This document shows positions 57,421 through 64,000 of a DNA stretch of 64,000 nt, in pieces. A program made the position numbers and the translations under genes. The notes beneath the pieces were generated by a model. The model saw only the letters and a program-made list of their open reading frames with translations, was not told where the DNA came from and searched no databases. The first letter of the stretch is position 1. Every line of letters begins with the position of its first letter. The DNA is from Talpa occidentalis (taxonomy: Eukaryota > Chordata > Mammalia > Eulipotyphla > Talpidae), in the NCBI RefSeq assembly GCF_014898055.3, contig NW_023602073.1, positions 19,391,784 to 19,455,783 of the forward strand, given 5' to 3'.

Positions 57421-58100
57421 CTAGTAACGGGCCACCCTCTCCTGTCCCGGTCGCTCCGAGTCAGTCCTGAGAAATAACTGTAAGAGGAGGTTACGTCTTT
57501 CCATCTGATGGACGGGAACACCAAGCCCCAGAAAGAGTGAACTTTCCCCTAATGGCAGCTGGAGCTGTTTCTGCTTCCTCTCGCTTTCTGAGCCCTGAAA
57601 TAAACGAGCGTGGGAAACTGGTCCCAGAAAACCAACAAGCAGAATCTGGATGTTTTCAGAGCCTCGTGAGTCACTAGAGTGGAGCAAGCAGAAAATTCCC
57701 ACCTGGCTTATGCTCCTTAAGACAGCGCTTTGCTATGCTATATATACGAAAGTCACGGAGCTGGCAGTAGCAGAGAGGGTGCAATTAACCAAAGAGAAGA
57801 CTCCGATGCAAGAGGAAAAGGCTGCGGTCATGAACTTCTGCCAGGAGTCTGGAAGCGCAAGAATCATTGCAAGAACCTACTTGATTCCTCTTCTTCCATC
57901 CCAATCAAGGCCTTGTTAAGAGAACTTCAATAAATGATAGATGCACGAGGAATGTTTGTTGAGTTGCTGGATGTTTCCTCTTCCCCATTCCCTCGTCCCT
58001 CCCACTTTGGCCCCTACTGATAATTTCTCACATTTTGGCTTTTCTGATTGAGATTTTGAAGAATCAGCACATTTCTTTTGGAAATCTCTGAACTAAAAAG
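57421..58100. other. upstream of ZBED9, possible divergent transcript
   Basis: Plus strand carries an 89-codon frame (57650-57919) with no known domain, followed by CAATAAATGA at about 57929. No strong evidence for a gene. Confidence 0.25.
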
Positions 58101-58108
58101 TCTTACGG

Positions 58109-58388
58109 GGCCTCCCCTGGTGGCCCAGCGGTTGAGTGCTGGGCTGCAAAGCTGCCCGCAGCCTCTGCAGCGCCAGTTCGATCCCCGCCTGCCGCCTGCT
58201 GGCGAGGGTCCCACATGGCGCGACAGACCTCTCCTGCTGTGCCCACTGCTCCCGTCAGCAGTGTATTTCTCAGTCTGCCTGTTCTGTTCCCCGCTCTGGC
58301 TCTGGTGAATTCTCTCACCCTCCCTCACTTCTGACTGTACCCAGTGCTTGCATAAGTAAATAAATAAATAAATCTTAAAAAAAAAAAG
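58109..58388 (+). mobile_element. tRNA-derived SINE, forward
   Basis: GGGGCCTCCCCTGGTGGCCC head; target duplication AAAAAGTCTTACG on both sides. Confidence 0.95.
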
Positions 58389-58394
58389 TCTTAC

Positions 58395-58870
58395 GTTTGG
58401 GGTCTGTGACCGGTCTCAAGTGAGTTTCTAAAGTGAGGTGAAATTGTATATAAAATTTTTGTCCATGTGTCAGTCATCAGCTTCCAAAGGGTAAAGATGG
58501 AGCCTCGCCATTCATTTTCCTTGCCACGATTAATATGTGCCACTTAACTTTTCTGCTTTTCCACAAATCAGTTTAATTTTTGCAGCCAAGGATTCTATTT
58601 CCTCTTTCATCTTCAAGGCCAGGCTGAGCAGTGACTGTGAAGTAAACATGAATTCTAAGTCCTCTACTGAAGGGCATTAATTTTTTTTTATAAATTTGCA
58701 TTTTTAATTACTAAAGTGACACACACACATACACACTTGTAAACAAAAAATATATCCACAAAATAACAAAAAGAGAATATTGCAAATCGGGAAAAGTCTT
58801 TATTTCCAATTCCCTTTCTCAGAAAATTGAGGCCAAAAGTTTCATGTATATTCCTTGAACTTATTTAAAA
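58395..58870. other. intergenic
   Basis: No gene; a short (CA)n at 58720-58736. Confidence 0.4.
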
Positions 58871-58880
58871 GTGAATATAG

Positions 58881-59140
58881 GACCTTCCCTGGTGGCTCAG
58901 GCGGTTGAGCACATCGCTGTGAAGCTGTCCGCAGCTTCTGCAGCGCCGGTTCGGCCAGCGAGGGTCCCATATGGTGGGGCAGACCTCTCCTGTCTGGCCA
59001 GCTGCTCCCCTCAGCAGTATATTTCATCAGTCTGCCTTTCCTATTCCCCGCTTTGTCTCTAGTGAATCCTCTCACCCTCCTGCACATCTGGTTTGTACCC
59101 TGGTTCTTGTATAAAATAAATAAATCTTAAAAAAATTTTT
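58881..59140 (+). mobile_element. tRNA-derived SINE, forward
   Basis: GACCTTCCCTGGTGGCTCAG head; AAAGTGAATATA on both sides. Confidence 0.9.
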
Positions 59141-59154
59141 TTAAAAAGTGAATA

Positions 59155-59985
59155 TATAAACTTACTAATTACGCCTGACAGAAATTAGAGCATGCTATAC
59201 ATGGCAATGCAGCAAGTTGCTGGGAATTCTTTGTTTTAAACTTTAAATCCTCTCCAGAAACTGCCAAACCAACATGTTTGTTACATCCATCCCATTCTTT
59301 GTAGTAGCTTTATGTTCTATCAATTAAATGGATTGGGCACATTCTCAAGCTTCTGGTGTTGCAAATACTACAATGAATATGCATATATATATATATGTAT
59401 TTCTGCAGGATGACTTTTTTTTTAAAAGAAAAAGTTTAGAGATTATATTGATAGATATTGCAAACTGCCTTTTGGAGACGTATTCATCATGATTTTTCTC
59501 ACTAAGTGCATTAAGACCTCTCAATTGCATAGAACCTTTCAAAGGCCTAGGAAGGGATTGCCATGTATGAAATATGTTCTTGTAAACTTTGCGAAAGTAT
59601 ATTACAATAGAAATTAGTTAAGACTGCTGCCACCTTCTACTCCAACTCATCCTTGGAATGGCCATATCTGATTGTGTTGATAATGTCTATTCTTTACTTA
59701 AAGAGCTCCCCTGCCCCTGCTAAATTGTGTAGGCTTCAGACTGGCCCAAAAGTGACCCACCTCTGCTGAAATCTAATTTATGCTCCCAACAGAAGGGCAC
59801 GTGACAGTGCCTGGATTGCCTAGAATTATATTTTGCTGTTGCCTCTTGTTCAGCAACAACAAGGCATCAGCTTTCATGACCAGGGTGCTCTCACTGAAGC
59901 CTGCACTAACTCTTGGTTTGGAGCTCCTGCAAAACTATCAAGGAGATATCACAACCACGGAAGTATGTCTAACTTGTATAGTGTC
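59155..59985. other. intergenic
   Basis: No gene recognised. A short (AT)n/GCATATATAT run at 59379-59398. The part before 59400 may be old L1. Confidence 0.35.
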
Positions 59986-59989
59986 TCTG

Positions 59990-60061
59990 TCAACCCTGTG
60001 GTGAGATGATTAGTGCTCTAGGTTTTGAATCCAGCAACCTGGCTTTGAATCTTGTTGAGAT
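59990..60061 (+). pseudogene. decayed tRNA-Gln (TTG)
   Basis: Word order of tRNA-Gln: TGGTGAGATGATTAGTGCTC (A-box region), anticodon loop TTTTGAA (TTG at 60025-60027), then AATCCAGCAACCTGGCTTTGAATC. Acceptor and T stems no longer pair well and the B box is TTTGAATCT, so it is a tRNA fossil. Confidence 0.65.
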
Positions 60062-60219
60062 GCCCCAGGACAGACGTTTTATAGTTCCTAGGATGGCATC
60101 TGAACTTGAACCGAGTTCCTCTGCTATATACGTGTGACTGTCAGCAGCCGTATTTGAGTATCCTCTTTTCACAAAGAACCGAATACTTGCACCTGGGAAG
60201 CAACGGATTTCCCGTGATG

Positions 60220-60800
60220 GAGACAGGGTGGCTTTAAAATCTCCAAGGTAACGGAGGCCCCCTTCCGCCCCGCCCCCACCCCGGTCTTCTAAGCTTACAC
60301 CCCACGGGGGTCGCAGAGTCTCCGTCTCCGGGGCGCTGCTGGCTCCCTCGCTGTGAACCTCACATCCCGGGGAACTTCTCACTTGCTCTTTCCATTCCCC
60401 TTTCACCGAGACAGTTCACTCCCTCGTCATTCTCCTCTCCTTCCTTCTTCTGGTTCACCCCACCCACCCCAACTGCGAGGCCGCGAAGCTTGCGGGTCCC
60501 TGTTGTCCAGGTCGCAGGAATAAAGTCACCTCCCAGCAGTTAGGGGGCTCCCCACGCGCGGACCCGGCGTTCCCCATTGATCGCAGATCACCCGTGATTG
60601 TGAATTAAAAGCGAACGGAAAGCACTACTCAAGGTGGAGGGGCCTAGGAAGGACCTAAACCCGCGTGGGGGAGGAGGGTGCTGGGGTGCGACGTCCGAGG
60701 CCCCAGCGTGTCTCCGAGCCCTTGTCCCTCCCCGCCTAGCACCCCGAGAAGTGGGGCGAATCTCCCGACCCGATCCTCCCCAGAAGCTGCCAAATAAACG
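60220..60800. other. GC/CpG-rich intergenic block
   Basis: CpG-rich stretch after the tRNA-Gln relic, possibly an old promoter, LTR or CpG island. Open frames on both strands (60588-60878, 60843-61433) show no known domain. Confidence 0.35.
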
Positions 60801-61950
60801 CGCCTGGCAAACGCTTTCCTCTCCCAGTCTGAGGCTCAGGTAATGGAGAAAGCCCCCTGTAAGGGCAGGAAGGGACACAGTGCAGGTTTTCTAGGATCCA
60901 GCAGACCGGGTAAAGGAGGAGTCAGAGTCCTCAGTGGTTTTGCAGGCCTTTTATTGGGGTTCACCAGGCATATGGCACGCAGGGGTGCTGGAGGGCCGGG
61001 AAGCTGGCAGGCCTCCCAGCCCCCAGCAGGTAGGAAGACTCTAGGCTCTCCGGCCTTCTCTCAGTTTCTGCTTCTCTTGCTTCTCTCTCGGCTTCTCTTT
61101 TGGCTTCTACTGGTGTCCCGTGATGCCGCCCTTAAAAACACAGTCTTAGCCCAGGTGAACCCCATCTACCTATGCCCACACCCTACTCCAGGTGCCCGCC
61201 ATCAGACATGCATTCAGGACCGCAAGGATCCATCATCTCTCCTGATGGCAGGAGGGCAGAAAAGCCTGACATTTTTCCTTACCCTACACTCCCCCACAAC
61301 ACACACACACACTTCCCCCCACTCCCACCCTCCCAATTACTCTTATTGTGTAGACAGGACAGACACTGGCGATAAAGCTGATCAAACCTGGATCGTACAA
61401 AAAGCTCTGGCTAGACACTCATTTTGCTGTTGAATGATGGGAAAGAAGAGAGGTGGATGGATGGAAGAAAGATTTCCTTTGGCAGGACAGGACCCAAATC
61501 CGGAAGACACAAGTAACTATGTTTTGCACAATTTCATCTCTTCTATGACAAAGCAGAGAGCTTTCAAATCCTTGATCTTTTCTTCAGATTTCTTCCTCCT
61601 TGGACATTTTAATGTTTTTGTGTATAACAAAAACACAAATGAAGTACTACTTGGATCAATCCTAATAATTTGTTAAACTATTAAATATTTCATTAACTCA
61701 TATTATGAATTACCACTGGCTACACAGAGAATCTGTAGCAAAGATTACTAAATTTATGAAAATAGATCCTTTCGGTTCCCACTAGAAGTACTTGATTGTA
61801 CCTCCCTTATGTGGCCTGTGATGTTGCTAATTGCAGAAGAAAATGACACTTCTTGCTTGTGGTGTTGCCTGAGTGGTCCTGCCCGTCTTTCCACCTTGCT
61901 TGTGCTGGTGTTATAAGATCTCCTGCCACCAACCCCTTCCCCCAACCCCG
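60801..61950. other. intergenic
   Basis: GTTTTGCAGGCCTTTTATTG near 60940 might be LTR-derived; a (CA)n lies at 61297-61312. No gene recognised. Confidence 0.35.
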
Positions 61951-61952
61951 CC

Positions 61953-62155
61953 ATGGGTCTCCCTGTTGGTGCAAAGAGTTAAGTCTCAGCATTATGAAGC
62001 TATCCGCAGCCATTGCAGCATGAGTTTGGAGTTTAATCCCCACCCAGGGCACTGACCCACAGGACACAGCAGACCTCTCCTGTCTCCCCACTACTCCCCT
62101 CAGCAGTGTATTTCTGTAGGTCCTTGTATGCATAAATAAATAAAATATATGTTTT
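61953..62155 (+). mobile_element. tRNA-derived SINE, forward, 3' part shortened
   Basis: GGGTCTCCCTGTTGGTGCAA head; most of the tail region is deleted before TTGTATGCATAAATAAATAA. It meets the next SINE tail to tail. Confidence 0.85.
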
Positions 62156-62395
62156 TAAAAATATTTATTTATTTATGCATACAAGAACCAGGGTACAGAC
62201 CAGATGTGCGGGAGGGTGCGTGGATTCACCAGAGACAGAGAGGGGAACAGAACAGGCAGACTGACTGAAACCCACTGCTGAGGGGAGCAGCAGGCGAGGT
62301 AGGAGAGGTCTGCTGCGCCATGTGGGTATATCTCTGAGACTGGCCAGATTCAAACCCACATTGCAGAGGCTGCAGACAACTTCACAGTGCTGCAA
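62156..62395 (-). mobile_element. tRNA-derived SINE, reverse, tail-to-tail with previous
   Basis: Begins AATATTTATTTATTTATGCA; the head is cut after ACAGTGCTGCAAG. Confidence 0.85.
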
Positions 62396-62399
62396 GTTG

Positions 62400-63065
62400 C
62401 CAAATAAGTTCTCCCTGAAAGTAACCTCTCTCTTTTGAAATGGCCTGACAGCCTTCCTCATGTGGGAGGTTCATAACTGCAATTCTTATTCCAATCACCG
62501 CCATCTTTGCCTGTGGGTCTCTCATCCACAGGAAGTGATGACATCCTGTCTCAAAGCCAACTGCTCAAATAGACCCCAGAGCTCCAACCATCCTCCTGGA
62601 AATTTATAAAAATGACAGTTAAAAATAAGAGAACCACTTCTCAAGTATTGAAAGAGAATTCAGTGATGTAATCCTTGTGATAATACCCAGCATCCAGAAC
62701 TCCTTGTCCTTGTTCCAATTTAGTAACTCAGACTTTATTCCCAGTCTCTAAATGAAGGGAATGAAAAAGACCTGGCTGGAGGTAATGCCTGCATGGAAGT
62801 GACCCAGGACTGGAGGAAGACCAATCAAGTTCCTCTTCCCCTACTCTTGATATCAATTAAGTTCTTTTTTGTAATTTTCTACCCAGGGACCTCATTACTA
62901 GCCCATTGGCTAAAAGCCTCCAGCTGCGACCATTGTATTCTGAGTGAGTTCCTCCTTGTGATATATTCACAAATGTTTAATGTGATATTGGAAAGAATAG
63001 CAATGACTATCTGTGGGGGTGTAATTATGTGGTTAGGGAGTAAGGGTGGGTACAAGATTTTGATG
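62400..63065. other. intergenic
   Basis: No gene recognised. Confidence 0.4.
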
Positions 63066-63076
63066 TATAACTTCTT

Positions 63077-63319
63077 TTTTTTAAGGATTTGTTTATGCAT
63101 ACAAGAACTGGGGTACAGGCCAGAGGTGTGGAGGGTGAGAGGATTCACCAGAGACAGAGTGGGGAACAGAACAGGTGGATCCACTGAAATAAACTGCTGA
63201 GAGGAGCAGCAGGCGAGACAGGAGAGGTCTGCTGTGCCATGTGGGTCACCTCATGTTGCAGTAGCTGCAGAGAACTTCATAGTTCCGCATCTTAACCTGT
63301 TGTGCCGCCAGGGAGGCCC
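63077..63319 (-). mobile_element. tRNA-derived SINE, reverse
   Basis: Target duplication TGTATAACTTCTT on both sides. Confidence 0.95.
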
Positions 63320-63334
63320 CTGTATAACTTCTTA

Positions 63335-63955
63335 TAGTGCCTATCAAAATCTTAAATGATATATACTATAAAGTATGTGTATAGTTACATGTAGCATATG
63401 TTATAAATGATATAAATATTATATATATATATCAAAAGTCTGACAAGATGAAAATCACAAGCAGGAACTACACCCACACAATACTTACTAGCTTCTTCTC
63501 TGTCTTGTTAAAGGAGGACTCTTTGGATCTAACTGGGAATGTGGCATGGGGTGTATCTTCAGTTTTGTCATATCTCTAAGTGGAGACAAACTCTTCTCAA
63601 AGTTAGAGATGCTTAGACAATAATGGTTAAGTATTTTGTATTGGGGGGACACTTTGAATTAGCGAACATGAGGAAATTTATAGTACAGCTAAAAGTTGGT
63701 TGAAAATATCTTGCAAACAACAGCATAACTTGTAGTTATCGCAAATGGTCGTTTGTATCATTTATCTTGGGCTTAAGTAGGGCAATGTTTTTCTGTATCT
63801 CTTAATTATCTGATTGCTTCTGATGAGCTTAAGTATTGCCTCTTCTTGAGACTATTGGGAGTCAGTGTGCCAGAAAGATGCTACGAGCAGTAGATCTTGG
63901 CAAATCAAAGGACAAGCAGACAGCAGCGAGCTTAAAGGAGCAGAGACATAAAGCT
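63335..63955. other. intergenic
   Basis: AT-rich with a (TA)n near 63415-63432; no gene recognised before the tRNA at the window edge. Confidence 0.4.
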
Positions 63956-63961
63956 GTTTTG

Positions 63962-64000
63962 CGACGAGGATGGGATTCGAACCCACGCGTGCAGAGCACA
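63962..64000 (-). tRNA. tRNA-Ser, 3' part only (window edge)
   Basis: The minus strand reads TGTGCTCTGCACG (long variable arm), GTGGGTTCGAATCCCA (T arm with intact B box) and TCCTCGTCG (acceptor 3' strand plus discriminator G). This matches tRNA-Ser, most likely the GCT isoacceptor from the variable arm. The anticodon and 5' half lie outside the window. Confidence 0.85.

Noticed and set aside
60843..61433. 196-codon plus-strand open frame
   Set aside because: No recognisable domain; crosses a CA repeat and GC-rich sequence. No supporting promoter or conservation could be seen.
1..64000. CRISPR arrays, insertion sequences, operons or other prokaryotic systems
   Set aside because: Spliced genes, SINEs, L1s and nuclear tRNAs show mammalian chromosomal DNA; no regularly spaced short repeats were seen.

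Overview
The window is nuclear DNA from a placental mammal. Two compact five-exon glutathione peroxidase genes, a SCAN/transposase-derived gene and tRNA genes sit in a dense field of SINEs and truncated L1s. The gene order (GPX6 on -, GPX5 on +, ZBED9/SCAND3 on -, plus tRNA-Arg, tRNA-Ile and tRNA-Ser) matches the extended MHC class I region (human 6p22.1). About 41 copies of a ~250-290 bp tRNA-derived SINE, whose tail carries AATAAATAAATCTT-An, suggest a bat, most likely a rhinolophoid (Rhin-1-like, T+ class). That species call is an inference from memory of SINE families, not a search.

Layout. 0.9-5.0 kb: GPX6 on the minus strand, with an in-frame UGA at the selenocysteine position, a candidate SECIS element in the 3'UTR, a CpG-rich 5' end and a long TCC polypyrimidine tract just upstream. 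5-18 kb: intergenic, with relic repeats, a 5'-truncated L1 with perfect target-site duplications, and SINEs. 18.4-27.2 kb: GPX5 on the plus strand, with Cys replacing Sec. Its first four coding exon lengths are identical to those of GPX6 (87, 154, 118 and 100 nt), so the two genes are a divergent duplicate pair. 28.9-29.1 kb: an intron-containing tRNA-Ile(TAT) with a damaged D arm. 30-36 kb: L1 fragments, a 235-bp direct duplication and a composite SINE/L1 insertion. 37.9-38.0 kb: an intact tRNA-Arg(TCG), followed by a CpG island with a 19-bp minisatellite. 44.0-57.2 kb: ZBED9/SCAND3 on the minus strand (SCAN exon, linker exon, retroelement-type integrase exon, BED/hAT transposase exon). 60.0 kb: a decayed tRNA-Gln(TTG). 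63.96-64 kb: the 3' part of a tRNA-Ser that runs off the window.

Function. GPX5 and GPX6 encode secreted peroxidases of the epididymal/olfactory branch of the family. ZBED9 is a domesticated chimera of a SCAN zinc-finger gene, an integrase and a Buster-type hAT transposase. The tRNA genes belong to the large tRNA cluster of this region.

Sequence quality matters here. A 100-N gap inside ZBED9 is flanked by two copies of the same ~0.7 kb, and the left copy carries many single-base deletions, which points to an unresolved contig overlap. The ZBED9 integrase and hAT exons also carry about five single-base deletions that break the reading frame. Whether these are base-call errors or real decay cannot be decided from this sequence. 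I found no previously undescribed gene system. The most informative points are the Sec/SECIS pair, the ZBED9 frame breaks and false duplication, and repeated SINE insertion at the same target sites.
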